DNA from: Candidatus Desulfosporosinus infrequens
GTDB lineage: Bacteria > Bacillota > Desulfitobacteriia > Desulfitobacteriales > Desulfitobacteriaceae
Direction of reading: 5' to 3'
Assembly (NCBI GenBank): GCA_900290375.1
Contig: OMOF01000712.1
Location: 1 to 43,117 of the forward strand
DNA length: 43,117 bases
Part shown: piece after piece, positions 16,099 to 24,897 of the stretch
Layout of the letters: every line of letters begins with the position of its first letter
Numbering within the stretch: the first letter of the stretch is position 1
Translations under genes and position numbers: made by a program
The notes under the pieces: generated by a model
Databases searched by the model: none
What the model was told of the DNA's origin: nothing
Seen by the model: the letters and a program-made list of their open reading frames with translations, nothing else

Positions 16099-16240
16099 AG
16101 GTTCACCCCCTTTATCTACGTTCAAGACTCCTGCTTCTTGAAGTGGTCTCTTCTCGCCATCCTGCAAGTAGGTTAATACGTGCGAAGACAGTGTCTTCGG
16201 GCTACAGAGACACTAGGTCATCCATGACCGTCGGGTGTTC

Positions 16241-16264
16241 CATATTCAGCTTGGGCTGAACATG
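16241..16264. repeat. Short inverted repeat upstream of pth
   Basis: CATATTCAGC (16241-16250) and GCTGAACATG (16255-16264) pair with one wobble around TTGG. A second small hairpin, GGTCAT-CC-ATGACC, lies just before it. They lie in the 243-nt divergent gap between the PRC-barrel gene and pth and may be regulatory; there is no T-run. Confidence 0.5.
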
Positions 16265-16341
16265 TTCACTGGATGGTTTGTTTCTTATTCTTAAAGTATG
16301 TATTCGAAGTATTGGCTGAATATGCTATGGAGGAGATTAGA

Positions 16342-16920
16342 ATGAAGGTTATTGTCGGTCTTGGAAACCCAGGACCTCAATATGCAGAGACGCGCCATAA
16401 TATTGGATTTTTGCTGGTTGACAGGCTGGCAGAGGCCTATAACCTCCAATACCGCGCAAAATTTCAGGGATTATGGACAGAAGGTAAGGTGGAGGGGGAA
16501 CGTTTTCTCATTTTAAAGCCTCAAACATTTATGAATTTAAGTGGTCGTTCGGTTCGTGAACTTACAAATTTTTATAAGGTTCTAGGGGAAGACTTACTAA
16601 TAGTTCAGGATGACATGGATTTGCCGTTGGGCAAAATCCGTTTGCGTGATCAGGGAAGTGCAGGTGGGCACAATGGGATTAAATCTATTTTAGCTGAATT
16701 GGGAACAGAGAAATTCTGGAGGCTTAAATTGGGCGTGGGCCGTCCGCCTGCTCGAAACTCCAACCACGAACCACGAACCATGACCATCGATCATGTGCTT
16801 TCCCCCTTTGCTAAAGATGAACTTATGCAGTTGGATGAAGTGTTAGAACGTGCGGAAAAGGCAACCAACCTCTGGATAAAAGGAGAAACCAGTCGTGTCA
16901 TGAATTTATACCATCGTTAA
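16342..16920 (+). CDS. pth: Peptidyl-tRNA hydrolase
   Basis: Pth recycles peptidyl-tRNA released from stalled ribosomes. The 192-residue protein has [10 protein letters not shown] at the start, catalytic His19 in [17 protein letters not shown], and [14 protein letters not shown] with the catalytic Asp region, then [12 protein letters not shown]. The reading frame is open for 69 nt upstream, but GGAGG 16329-16333 sits 8 nt before ATG 16342. An unusual stretch NSNHEPRT (16756-16779) interrupts the normally short loop after GRPP. It is encoded by repeated AACCACGA units that resemble intergenic repeat family C. In B. subtilis this gene is spoVC, upstream of fin and mfd as here. Confidence 0.96.
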   Translation: MKVIVGLGNPGPQYAETRHNIGFLLVDRLAEAYNLQYRAKFQGLWTEGKVEGERFLILKPQTFMNLSGRSVRELTNFYKVLGEDLLIVQDDMDLPLGKIRLRDQGSAGGHNGIKSILAELGTEKFWRLKLGVGRPPARNSNHEPRTMTIDHVLSPFAKDELMQLDEVLERAEKATNLWIKGETSRVMNLYHR

Positions 16921-16975
16921 CTGAGTATAACCTCCTGTGCTCGCGGTAATTCTACTAACAGGAGGTGGTCTCAGA

Positions 16976-17152
16976 ATGAAGATATTAAAAGTATGTCAGA
17001 CTTGTGATCGAATTATTGGGGAGATTGAATTAGATAACTTGACCAGCCATAATATGGACCCTATAATGGATATTGTTGGTAATGTCGCGTATGCGCTTTG
17101 TTCGGGTTGTCTGCACGAAATGGAGATGGAGCCGAGAAATGTTTATCATTAA
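16976..17152 (+). CDS. fin: Small zinc-ribbon-like protein, probable anti-SigF factor Fin
   Basis: This is a 58-residue protein with two Cys pairs, CQTC near residues 7-10 and CSGC near 43-46, suggesting a zinc-binding knuckle. Fin (YabK, DUF2757) is a small zinc protein that binds and inhibits SigF to help the switch to SigG in the forespore, and its gene lies between pth and mfd across spore formers. Position and size fit well, but direct sequence similarity to B. subtilis Fin is limited and this protein is shorter. The ribosome site AGGAGGTGG precedes ATG 16976. The call rests on synteny plus the Cys pattern. Confidence 0.65.
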   Translation: MKILKVCQTCDRIIGEIELDNLTSHNMDPIMDIVGNVAYALCSGCLHEMEMEPRNVYH

Positions 17153-17277
17153 CAGATGTTGGAGGTCAGATGCCGGAAGTTGGAGACTATGTTTTAACTG
17201 TGGGTTTTGAAAGATCCATATCCTCTTATCATTCTCTGGTGATACGTAATATCTTTGGTCTTAGAGTTTCGTTGTTT

Positions 17278-17297
17278 GGGCACGATGCAACGTGCCC
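17278..17297. repeat. Dispersed palindrome family A, copy 4 (core only)
   Basis: GGGCACGATGCAACGTGCCC keeps the core of the palindrome without the outer GTAGG/CCTAC ends. Confidence 0.7.
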
Positions 17298-17394
17298 TTG
17301 CCAGATGAACACGATTGGAGTTAGTTTTAGCGGTAGGCAAAATCGTAATTTGTAGTTCGAGAAGTGTGGTTCGGAGCTCAGGTAACATATCTGA

Positions 17395-17433
17395 GATCGA
17401 ATGGCGAAGATCGAATAGCGAATATCGAAATGG
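17395..17433. repeat. 14-nt tandem repeat directly upstream of mfd
   Basis: GATCGAATGGCGAA (17395-17408) is followed at once by GATCGAATAGCGAA (17409-17422), a 13/14 match, and then a partial third unit TATCGAAATGG. It ends about 10 nt before the mfd start. Confidence 0.75.
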
Positions 17434-17443
17434 GGGTCCTTTG

Positions 17444-20400
17444 ATGGACGTTCATCTTTTTTTGCTGCCTGAAAGGATGAGCGGTTTGAATACAATTCAT
17501 GACTATCTTCGACGCGGGTTTGATATTAAGGAGATTGAGAAGTCATTAAGCAATAGAGAATGGCCCCAAATGATCTATGATTTAACAGGAAGCCAAAAAG
17601 CAGCCTGTGTCGCCCAGCTTCTGAAAAATTCTAAACATGGATTGATTCTTACCTATTCAGAAGAGCAAGCTCAAAAGTGGGCCAACGATTTACAGACATG
17701 GTGCTCTCAAGAAACTATCCTGCATTTACCTACGACCGAATGGCTACCGTTTGAAGTATTGGGTAGAAGTAGAGAAACAACCTCGGAACGAATTCGTGTT
17801 TTGAATCGACTGGCCCTGGACAAGGAATGTACGGTTGTGGCTTCTGTCCTCGCTGTGGAACGGCGTGTCTTTCCTGTTGAACGTTGGAGAGAGTATACTT
17901 TGACCTTCGAAGTGGGGAAAAGATATGGCTTGTCCGAAGTTCTTTCTGCCTTAACCACTGGGGGTTATGAACGGGTCGAGACGGTTGAAGGGAAAGGGCA
18001 GTTCGCCTTAAGAGGCGGGATTCTGGATATTGTACCGTTAGATGGAGAGGCAGTACGTATCGAGTTTTTCGACGATGAAATCGATTCTATCCGGACGGTT
18101 GACCTTGGGACGCAGAAATCCGTAGACACTCAGGACAAGGTGCTTATTTCTCCGGCGATGGAATATGTTGTAACTAGGGAAGAGCTTGGACAACTTCGCT
18201 TCACAATGCGGGCTGAAGCCCGCAAAACGATTGTTCGTCTTCAGCGTGCAGGGAAGCTTGAAGCAGCTGAACGTTTGCAAACTAAAGTTAATTTCCTAGC
18301 AGAACGACTTGAACAGGGAATCTTGGACGAAAATGTTTATCCTTTTTTAAGTTTAGTTCAAACGCCGCTCGTTCCATTTTTCTCATATCTCGCGGAGGAG
18401 CATTTTGTTATTTTAGATGAGCCTCTACGTTTAAAAGAGCAATTAGAGTTTCAAACCAATGAACGTTCACTAGAATTCACACACCAACTGGAACATGGTG
18501 AGGGGTTTGTTCATCCAGAAACTCAGTTTATTGACTATAATTCTATCTTAGCCCACGGGGAGCAGCATCCCTTGATCGGTCTTTCGACGCTTTTAAGGCA
18601 GGCTCCAGGGCTCTCACCCAAGCGGATTTTCAACCTGAACGCCCATCCTTTAACGGGTTTTATGGGGAAAACAAATAAGTTAGTCGATGAGATAGAGCAC
18701 CGTAAGGACGCAGGAGATTTGGTGGCGCTGTTTGTCGGCGATGAGGATCATGCCTTGCGTTTGATTCAAGGCTTAAAGGACCGTGGGGTGGCGGCGGCTC
18801 GCAAAGAACTTAAAGATCCGGTTGAAGAAGGACATGTTTATGTCTATCCATATTCCGTTGACCATGGCTTTGAGTTACCGCTTGGAAAACTTGTCGTTCT
18901 GACTGAAACAGAAATCTATAAAAGGGAGAGCAAGGTGGTAGGGAGTAAGAAGCCCAAACTGCCTGCTCAAAAAAGCATATTCATTTCAGATCTTAAACCG
19001 GGAGACTTTGTGGTGCATGTTCACCACGGGATCGGACAATTTACTGGCATTGATCGGTTAGAGGTCGGTGGGATAGAAAAAGATTATTTTGGGATCCGCT
19101 ATGCTGGAGAAGACCGACTCTATGTTCCTCTGGATCAACTGCATCTTTTACAAAAGTATTTGGGGAGTGCTGGAGAAACTCTGCCCAAACTCTACAAACT
19201 TGGGGGGACTGAGTGGTACAAGGTAAAGAGTAAAACACGTAGCGCTGTCAAAGAAATGGCGATTGATTTAGTGAAACTTTATGCCCAGCGAGAGGCGATC
19301 CAAGGGTTCGCCTTTTCCCAAGATAATGTGTGGCAAAATGAGTTTGAGGAGAAGTTCCCTTATGTAGAGACCCCGGACCAACTTCAGAGCATTGCAGAGG
19401 TAAAAGTTGACATGATGCGCCCACGGCCGATGGATCGCTTACTTTGTGGGGATGTGGGGTACGGAAAAACAGAAGTTGCTCTCCGCGCAGCGTTTAAAGC
19501 GGTGACGGATAGCAAGCAAGTGGCGGTTCTGGTCCCCACAACGATTTTGGCCCAACAACATTTTAATACCTTTAAAGAGCGATTTATGGGGTATCCGATT
19601 GCCATCGAAATGCTAAGTCGTTTTCGGTCCCCGAAGGAGCAAAAGGAAATACTCAAGGCCCTCAAGGAAGGACGAATTGATGTCATTGTGGGTACACACC
19701 GTATTCTCTCTGAAGCAGTCAAATTTAAGGATTTAGGCTTACTGGTCATAGATGAAGAGCAACGTTTCGGGGTTACCCACAAGGAGAAACTTAAAACCTT
19801 AAAGGGTAATGTTGATGTGCTAACGTTGTCGGCAACTCCTATTCCAAGGACTCTCCACATGTCTCTGGTGGGAGTTAGGGATATGAGTGTGATTGAGACT
19901 CCGCCTGAAGGTCGGTATCCGGTGCAAACCTATGTCACTGAATTTCGGCCAGACGTCGTGCGAGACGCTATACGGCGTGAGATTCAACGCGGAGGGCAAG
20001 TGTTTTATGTGCACAATCGAGTGGAGGATATGGACAAGGTTATTAATTTATTGAGCCAATTAGTTCCCGAAGCCAGGTTCGGTGTTGCCCACGGTCAAAT
20101 GCGCGAAACAGCGTTGGAACGGGTCATGCTTGCTTTTTTGGAACAGGAAATGGATGTTTTAGTTTCCACAACTATCATTGAAACTGGGCTTGATATGCCG
20201 AATGTAAACACGTTAATTATTGATGAGGCTGATCGTTTTGGGTTATCTCAACTCTATCAATTGCGAGGACGTGTCGGACGGTCCAGTCGCAAAGCGTTTG
20301 CGTACCTCTTGTATAAACCGCAAAAGGTACTTACAGAAATTGCAGAAAAACGTCTGTCAGCAATCCGTGAGTTTACGGAATTTGGGGCAGGATTTAAAAT

Positions 20401-21019
20401 AGCCATGCGTGACTTGGAAATTCGTGGTGCGGGGAACTTAATCGGTGCCCAACAGCATGGGCATTTAGCAGCGGTGGGTTTTGAATTGTACAGTCAGATG
20501 CTCAAAGAAGCGGTTCAGGAACTGCGTGGGGAAAAGGTTGAAGAAGTTATCGAACCGAGCATTGAACTCCAGGTGGATGCCTTCTTGCCGGACCCCTACG
20601 TTGTAGACCGCCAAACCAAGGCGTCGTTGTACCAACGTTTGGCAATGGTTCGCGATGAGGAACAACTTTGCGAGATGGTTGATGAATTGGTGGATCGTTT
20701 CGGAACCCCAACGCGTGAAGTTGAGCATCTAATTGCAATTATCCGGATCAGATTCTTAGCAAGCTCTTTAAAAGTTGAACAAATTCAACAGGCCAAGCAA
20801 AGTGTTAGTGTTCGTTTTGCGGCTGATGTGGGCTTGTCAGGTGAGGATCTAATGATTGTGGCCTCGGCTTCCGCTTATCCTTTATCATTTAAGACGATGC
20901 CCAATGGGAATCTAGAATGCAAAATACGTGTCCGAACAATTGAGCAAGAAGAGGTCATTGAGGCGGTGCGCCGGGTGCTTTCGACATTCTGTGACGTTGC
21001 TTCGAGGACAACTCCTTGA
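17444..21019 (+). CDS. mfd: Transcription-repair coupling factor Mfd
   Basis: Mfd is a DNA translocase that removes RNA polymerase stalled at lesions and recruits UvrA. The 1191-residue protein has the normal architecture: a UvrB-like N-terminal region to about 350; an RNA-polymerase-interacting domain around 500-580 (LKPGDFVVHVHHGIGQF); and an SF2 motor with Walker A GDVGYGKTEVA near 668-678, DEEQRFG near 769-775, and LSATPIPRTLHMS. The conserved TRG region (GAGNLIGAQQHGH) and a C-terminal UvrA-binding-blocking domain follow. An upstream in-frame extension exists, but it passes through repeats, and ATG 17444 is preceded by GGGGGT. The pth-fin-mfd order is conserved in spore formers. Confidence 0.97.
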   Translation: MDVHLFLLPERMSGLNTIHDYLRRGFDIKEIEKSLSNREWPQMIYDLTGSQKAACVAQLLKNSKHGLILTYSEEQAQKWANDLQTWCSQETILHLPTTEWLPFEVLGRSRETTSERIRVLNRLALDKECTVVASVLAVERRVFPVERWREYTLTFEVGKRYGLSEVLSALTTGGYERVETVEGKGQFALRGGILDIVPLDGEAVRIEFFDDEIDSIRTVDLGTQKSVDTQDKVLISPAMEYVVTREELGQLRFTMRAEARKTIVRLQRAGKLEAAERLQTKVNFLAERLEQGILDENVYPFLSLVQTPLVPFFSYLAEEHFVILDEPLRLKEQLEFQTNERSLEFTHQLEHGEGFVHPETQFIDYNSILAHGEQHPLIGLSTLLRQAPGLSPKRIFNLNAHPLTGFMGKTNKLVDEIEHRKDAGDLVALFVGDEDHALRLIQGLKDRGVAAARKELKDPVEEGHVYVYPYSVDHGFELPLGKLVVLTETEIYKRESKVVGSKKPKLPAQKSIFISDLKPGDFVVHVHHGIGQFTGIDRLEVGGIEKDYFGIRYAGEDRLYVPLDQLHLLQKYLGSAGETLPKLYKLGGTEWYKVKSKTRSAVKEMAIDLVKLYAQREAIQGFAFSQDNVWQNEFEEKFPYVETPDQLQSIAEVKVDMMRPRPMDRLLCGDVGYGKTEVALRAAFKAVTDSKQVAVLVPTTILAQQHFNTFKERFMGYPIAIEMLSRFRSPKEQKEILKALKEGRIDVIVGTHRILSEAVKFKDLGLLVIDEEQRFGVTHKEKLKTLKGNVDVLTLSATPIPRTLHMSLVGVRDMSVIETPPEGRYPVQTYVTEFRPDVVRDAIRREIQRGGQVFYVHNRVEDMDKVINLLSQLVPEARFGVAHGQMRETALERVMLAFLEQEMDVLVSTTIIETGLDMPNVNTLIIDEADRFGLSQLYQLRGRVGRSSRKAFAYLLYKPQKVLTEIAEKRLSAIREFTEFGAGFKIAMRDLEIRGAGNLIGAQQHGHLAAVGFELYSQMLKEAVQELRGEKVEEVIEPSIELQVDAFLPDPYVVDRQTKASLYQRLAMVRDEEQLCEMVDELVDRFGTPTREVEHLIAIIRIRFLASSLKVEQIQQAKQSVSVRFAADVGLSGEDLMIVASASAYPLSFKTMPNGNLECKIRVRTIEQEEVIEAVRRVLSTFCDVASRTTP

Positions 21020-21057
21020 TATACTGTTCTCATGTCAAAATGAAAGGGTGTGTCTAA

Positions 21058-22026
21058 ATGAGAAAGTCTCGGGCGGGGATTATTTTGGGAGTCCTTGCGT
21101 TGATGCTAGTGACCACGGGGTGTTCCTCGTTGGTTGGCGGTAAATGGGCGGTAAAAGTCAACGGAGATTCGATCTTGGTTAAGGATTATGATGCCCGCGT
21201 GGCTGATGCGCAAAAAACTTATGAAAAACAAGGTATGAAATTCGATACAGATCAAGGCAAACAGGCGTTAACCCAAATTAAAAGTCAGTTATTAGATCGC
21301 ATGATCGAAGGGAAAATTATCGCCCAAGAGGTCAAGAATCAAAAGCTTAATCCAGAGGATGCCAAAGTGCTGGCGCAGGAAGACGTTATAAAGAAGAACA
21401 TTGGAGATGCAACAAAATTTCAAGATACTTTAAACCAACAGGGCATGACGGAACCGGAATTAAAGAATTTTTTAGCGCTGTACTCGAAAATCACTGCTGA
21501 TGTTAAAGCGCCAAGCGATAGTGATGTTAAAGCATTTTTTGATAAAAATATTGCCAACTATAGCCAGCCTGAAAGCGTAACGGCCCGTCACATTTTGCTG
21601 AAAACAGAAGATGAAGCGAAAGCAATTATTGCGCAGCTAGATGCGGCGACTAAGAGTAATGCAGCAATCCTGCCTCTGTTTGAGCAGCTTGCTAAAGATA
21701 AGTCGATCGAACCTGGAGCCAAAGAGTCAGGTGGAGATCTCGGAACCTTTACAAAAGGAAAAATGGTGCCTGAATTTGAAACTGCGGCGTTTGCTCAGAA
21801 AGTGGGTACATACTCACCAACTCCTGTAAAAACTCAATTTGGATATCATGTGATTTTTGTTGAAGCACACGCTGCTCCAGCAGCAGCAGACTATACAAAG
21901 GTTAAAGCCCAAGTGGCACAAGATGCGTTGAATCAGGCGAAAGACGCGAAGTTCCAGGCGTATTTTGATGACTTGCGTAAAAAGACAAAAATTGAGTATG
22001 CAAAAGGATATCAACCTGCTTCGTAG
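21058..22026 (+). CDS. prsA: PrsA-like peptidyl-prolyl cis-trans isomerase lipoprotein
   Basis: The 322-residue product is a foldase of the PrsA/SurA type acting outside the membrane. The signal peptide ends in lipobox VTTGC (Cys22). A SurA-like helical N-domain spans about residues 30-150, with VKVNGDSILVKDYD and SQLLDRMIEGKIIAQEV. A parvulin (PpiC) domain at about 165-270 begins ESVTARHILLKTEDEA and includes GGDLGTFTKGKMVPEFE and TQFGYHVIFVEAH. Extra Ala/Lys-rich helices close the protein. It likely helps secreted or wall enzymes fold. The stop codon TAG lies within palindrome family A. In B. subtilis prsA is elsewhere, but a PrsA-like gene after mfd is common in Clostridia. Confidence 0.93.
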   Translation: MRKSRAGIILGVLALMLVTTGCSSLVGGKWAVKVNGDSILVKDYDARVADAQKTYEKQGMKFDTDQGKQALTQIKSQLLDRMIEGKIIAQEVKNQKLNPEDAKVLAQEDVIKKNIGDATKFQDTLNQQGMTEPELKNFLALYSKITADVKAPSDSDVKAFFDKNIANYSQPESVTARHILLKTEDEAKAIIAQLDAATKSNAAILPLFEQLAKDKSIEPGAKESGGDLGTFTKGKMVPEFETAAFAQKVGTYSPTPVKTQFGYHVIFVEAHAAPAAADYTKVKAQVAQDALNQAKDAKFQAYFDDLRKKTKIEYAKGYQPAS

Positions 22027-22046
22027 GGGCGCGATGCATCGTGCCC
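22023..22046. repeat. Dispersed palindrome family A, copy 5
   Basis: GTAGGGGCGCGA followed by TGCATCGTGCCC, with the outer CTAC end missing. The prsA stop TAG (22024-22026) is part of the GTAG end. Confidence 0.8.
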
Positions 22047-22080
22047 AGCTTTAGGTTTGTACGACACGGATAAAGACTTA

Positions 22081-22107
22081 GAAGGCAATGGAAATTGCCT
22101 TCTTTTG
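22081..22107 (+). terminator. Terminator after prsA
   Basis: GAAGGCAAT (22081-22089) pairs perfectly with ATTGCCTTC (22094-22102) around GGAA, followed by TTTTG. Confidence 0.85.
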
Positions 22108-22125
22108 TTTTGCATTGGAAAAAAA

Positions 22126-22156
22126 TGAATAATTGGCAATCCCTAGATATATACTA
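22126..22156 (+). promoter_or_regulatory. SigG-type promoter of spoVT
   Basis: TGAATA (22126-22131), an 18-nt spacer and TATACTA (22150-22156) fit the forespore SigG consensus (TGAATA, 17-18 nt, CATACTA) with one mismatch. spoVT is a known SigG gene. It lies 75 nt upstream of the start codon. Confidence 0.75.
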
Positions 22157-22230
22157 TCATTGAATTTAAGCTGACAGAAACACAAGGAAGAAATGAGTTT
22201 CAGGAACGACAAAAGGAGGAATTTGCGTAT

Positions 22231-22794
22231 ATGAAAGCTACAGGTATTGTAAGAAGAATTGATGACCTCGGTCGTGTCGTTATTCCAAAAGAAATTCGTC
22301 GGACTCTTCGTATTAGGGAAGGAGATCCGTTAGAGATTTTTGTAGACCGGGAAGGAGAAGTCATACTAAAAAAATATTCGCCTATTCGCGAATTAGGTGA
22401 ATTCGCCAAAGAATATGCTGATTCGCTCTTTGAAGCAACTGGGCATATTACTTGTATTACAGATCGAGATACGATTATTGCAGTATCTGGAGCATCAAAG
22501 AAAGAGTATCTAAATAAAGCGGTAGGACCTGCCGTAGAACAAGCCATGGAGGAAAGGCGAACTATCCATATCGGGATGGCGGGGGAACATGCCTCGTGTA
22601 AAGGCTGTCCGGAAAATGAGGAAGAGGATAAATGTAAGTGTACCAGCGAAGTCATTGCCCCGATTATTTCGCAAGGGGATCCGATAGGCGCAGTGATGCT
22701 CATGTCCAAAGAGCTTAATATGAAGATGGGTGAGTTGGAGATAAAATTAGTTGAAACTGCTGCAGCTTTTTTAGCAAAGCAGATGGAACAATAA
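22231..22794 (+). CDS. spoVT: Stage V sporulation protein T
   Basis: SpoVT is a forespore transcription factor that adjusts SigG-dependent genes. The 187-residue protein has an AbrB/MazE-type swapped-hairpin DNA-binding domain in residues 1-50 (MKATGIVRRIDDLGRVVIPK). A GAF-like sensor domain covers about 55-185, with FEATGHITCITDRDTIIAVSG and a Cys-rich segment (CKGCPENEEEDKCKC) that B. subtilis SpoVT also varies in. AAAGGAGGA precedes ATG 22231. A SigG-like promoter lies upstream and a hairpin terminator downstream, so the gene is probably monocistronic. Order mfd-spoVT-mazG is conserved. Confidence 0.97.
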   Translation: MKATGIVRRIDDLGRVVIPKEIRRTLRIREGDPLEIFVDREGEVILKKYSPIRELGEFAKEYADSLFEATGHITCITDRDTIIAVSGASKKEYLNKAVGPAVEQAMEERRTIHIGMAGEHASCKGCPENEEEDKCKCTSEVIAPIISQGDPIGAVMLMSKELNMKMGELEIKLVETAAAFLAKQMEQ

Positions 22795-22810
22795 CAAAAT
22801 TCAGACGTTA

Positions 22811-22839
22811 TAAAGCGGTTAGTGCCGCTTTATTTTTTT
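22811..22839 (+). terminator. Terminator after spoVT
   Basis: TAAAGCGG (22811-22818) pairs with CCGCTTTA (22825-22832); a run of six Ts follows. The remaining sequence to 23006 shows no gene. Confidence 0.85.
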
Positions 22840-23006
22840 ATATCAAGTCTGCACTAGCCCTCACGGTGCCTTGCTTTCACGATGCACAGCAATCATGGTA
22901 GTGTCTTAATCTCAAGCGTCTTTGTTCGAGCCACCCTAGCTAGCGGCCCTGGTTTGGTGCAAGCCAGTTAAATTTATGCTAAACTATCTTTAAGGAGGTG
23001 TTTGGA

Positions 23007-24464
23007 ATGTCCTCGTGTCTTCATGTTATCGGCTTAGGTCCTTCCGGGCTTGAACAGTTAACCTTGGGAAACTACCGTCGTATATGTGGGGCGAAGAAAA
23101 TTTTTGTACGAACAATGCAGCATCCTTGTGTTCAAGAACTGATGGACGAGGGTGTACTCGTTGATTCGTTTGATGATATCTATGCCGCGGAATCTTCCTT
23201 CGAGGCGGTATATGAAAAAATTACGGAGCGGTTGCGTTCGGAATTGCTCAAGAGCTCCGAGGTCATCTATGCGATCCCTGGACATCCCATGGTTGCGGAA
23301 AAGACCGTTCAACTTATTGAAGAGAAGCTTGCGCAGGAATATGAGGTCGTAATCCATCCGGCCATGAGCTTTGTAGAGGAGATTTTCAGAGTCTTGAAGT
23401 TTGATCCGATTGATGGGGTATTAATACGTAACTATGATGCCCTTAAAGACGTAGGACTGACGGGGCAGGAGTGGCTGATTATCCCCCAAGTGTATAATAA
23501 GTTAATTGCCTCAGAGGTCAAATTGGATCTCATGACTTCTTATCCAGATGATGCCTGGGTGTATGTTACCCAGGCTCTCGGTACCCCCCTCGAACGAGTG
23601 GACAAGCGCCCACTCTACGAAATGGATCATGGGACATTCGATCATTTGACGACGATTGTATTGCCACCGAACTCAGATGTCATCTCCTTTTCTAAGCTGG
23701 CCAAAGTGATGGCAACCTTGCGTTCCGAGGGAGGGTGTGCCTGGGATCGCGAACAAACACATGACACGTTAAAACCGTGTCTGATTGAGGAAAGTTATGA
23801 AGTGCTCGACGCAATCGAGAAAAGAGATATGTATAATTTGTGTGAAGAGTTGGGAGACTTATTATTGCAAGTTGTTTTTCATACTCAACTTGCTTCAGAG
23901 GCAAGTGATTTTGAACTCCAAGACGTACTTCAGGGTATTATCCAAAAGCTGATTCGCAGGCATCCACATGTTTTCGGGAAGGAGAAGGCCGAAACTGCTG
24001 AGGATGTGATCCAGACCTGGGATAGGATCAAGAAGGAAGAAAAGACTAGTGGATATGATGAGGCGGCATTTTTCAATGATCCCTTGGGGCTACCTGCCCT
24101 TATGTGGGCTTCTGCAACGCAACGTAGAGTGGCCAAGGTAGGGTTTGATTGGTCAGAACTCGACGGTCCTTGGGGGAAGGTTCAAGAAGAATTACAAGAG
24201 CTTAAAAGTGCTTTAGCTGATGGAATAGGAATTCGTGAGGAATTAGGCGATTTGATATTTTCTGTTGTAAATTTATCTCGATTTTTAAAGCTGGATGCGG
24301 AAGAAGTCCTTAGGGAAGCTATACATAAGTTTCAAAACCGTTTTCTTAAAATGGTTGAGTTAAGTCAAATAGGCGGTCTAGACTTCCAGCAACTTTCTCT
24401 CGGCGAAATGGATATTTTTTGGGAAAAGGCAAAATCACAAGTAAAAAGCACTAAATTAATGTGA
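23007..24464 (+). CDS. mazG: Bifunctional tetrapyrrole methylase-like / MazG nucleotide pyrophosphohydrolase (YabN)
   Basis: The 485-residue protein joins two enzymes. Residues 1 to about 220 form a SAM-dependent tetrapyrrole (corrin/porphyrin) methylase fold: HVIGLGPSGLEQLTLG, then YAIPGHPMVAEKTV and LNRYDAL-like segments. From about 225 a MazG NTP pyrophosphohydrolase follows: RSEGGCAWDREQTHDTLKPC, EESYEVLDAI and EELGDLLLQV carry the metal-binding ExxE and ExxD pattern, with a second MazG half near the end (REELGDLIFSVVNLSRF). MazG removes non-canonical or excess NTPs. GTG 22998 is in frame, but it lies inside the AAGGAGGT site that serves ATG 23007. This matches B. subtilis YabN in order and make-up. 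Confidence 0.95.
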   Translation: MSSCLHVIGLGPSGLEQLTLGNYRRICGAKKIFVRTMQHPCVQELMDEGVLVDSFDDIYAAESSFEAVYEKITERLRSELLKSSEVIYAIPGHPMVAEKTVQLIEEKLAQEYEVVIHPAMSFVEEIFRVLKFDPIDGVLIRNYDALKDVGLTGQEWLIIPQVYNKLIASEVKLDLMTSYPDDAWVYVTQALGTPLERVDKRPLYEMDHGTFDHLTTIVLPPNSDVISFSKLAKVMATLRSEGGCAWDREQTHDTLKPCLIEESYEVLDAIEKRDMYNLCEELGDLLLQVVFHTQLASEASDFELQDVLQGIIQKLIRRHPHVFGKEKAETAEDVIQTWDRIKKEEKTSGYDEAAFFNDPLGLPALMWASATQRRVAKVGFDWSELDGPWGKVQEELQELKSALADGIGIREELGDLIFSVVNLSRFLKLDAEEVLREAIHKFQNRFLKMVELSQIGGLDFQQLSLGEMDIFWEKAKSQVKSTKLM

Positions 24465-24549
24465 TATAACCTAAAAAAGCAGGAGATTGGTTATTTATCG
24501 CGAAATATAAATGTCGTAATAAGATCAGTTATTTTAGGAGGGACTATTT

Positions 24550-24825
24550 TTGAATAAGGCGGAATTAGTTAGCGCTGTTGCAGAAAAGGCTGACATGTCC
24601 AAGAAGGATGCAGAAAAGGCAGTCAATGCTGTTTTCAAGGTAATCGAGGAATCCTTAGCACAAAGTGAGAAGGTACAACTGGTCGGTTTTGGGACGTTCG
24701 AAGTAAAAGATCGTGCGGAACGGACTGGGAGAAATCCCCAAACGAAGGAAGCTATCTTGATTCCAGCAGCCAAGGTACCTGGCTTCAAGGCAGGGAAGGC
24801 TCTTAAGGACGCGGTCCAAAAATGA
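24550..24825 (+). CDS. hup: DNA-binding protein HU
   Basis: HU is the histone-like dimeric protein that bends and packs DNA. The 91-residue product is standard: [40 protein letters not shown] and [17 protein letters not shown], with the DNA-intercalating Pro in RNPQT. Translation starts at TTG 24550, with TTAGGAGGG 9 nt earlier, and no ATG alternative is plausible. A strong hairpin terminator follows. The HU gene between mazG and the S4 gene is common in Clostridia but not in B. subtilis, where it lies elsewhere. Confidence 0.97.
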   Translation: MNKAELVSAVAEKADMSKKDAEKAVNAVFKVIEESLAQSEKVQLVGFGTFEVKDRAERTGRNPQTKEAILIPAAKVPGFKAGKALKDAVQK

Positions 24826-24837
24826 GTCTTCGGACAT

Positions 24838-24876
24838 AAAATCAGGTTCCAGGTTCTTTCTGGAACCTGATTTTTA
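24838..24876 (+). terminator. Terminator after hup
   Basis: ATCAGGTTCCA (24841-24851) pairs perfectly with TGGAACCTGAT (24861-24871), the stem extending into flanking A/T, followed by TTTT. Confidence 0.9.
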
Positions 24877-24897
24877 GTACCAAAAGGGAGGGTGTCC

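Larger units (their letters stand above)
17153..17443. other. Gap between fin and mfd, rich in repeat fragments
   Basis: This 291-nt gap holds a family A core (17278-17297), reverse-oriented family C units near 17356-17375 and a 14-nt tandem repeat at 17395-17433. An ATG at 17170 behind GGAGGT opens a 62-codon frame, but it runs straight through the repeats and looks non-coding. Confidence 0.5.

Noticed and set aside
17170-17355. 62-codon frame starting at an ATG behind GGAGGT
   Set aside because: Spacing is only 3-4 nt, and the frame crosses palindrome A and family C repeats, giving an irregular product.
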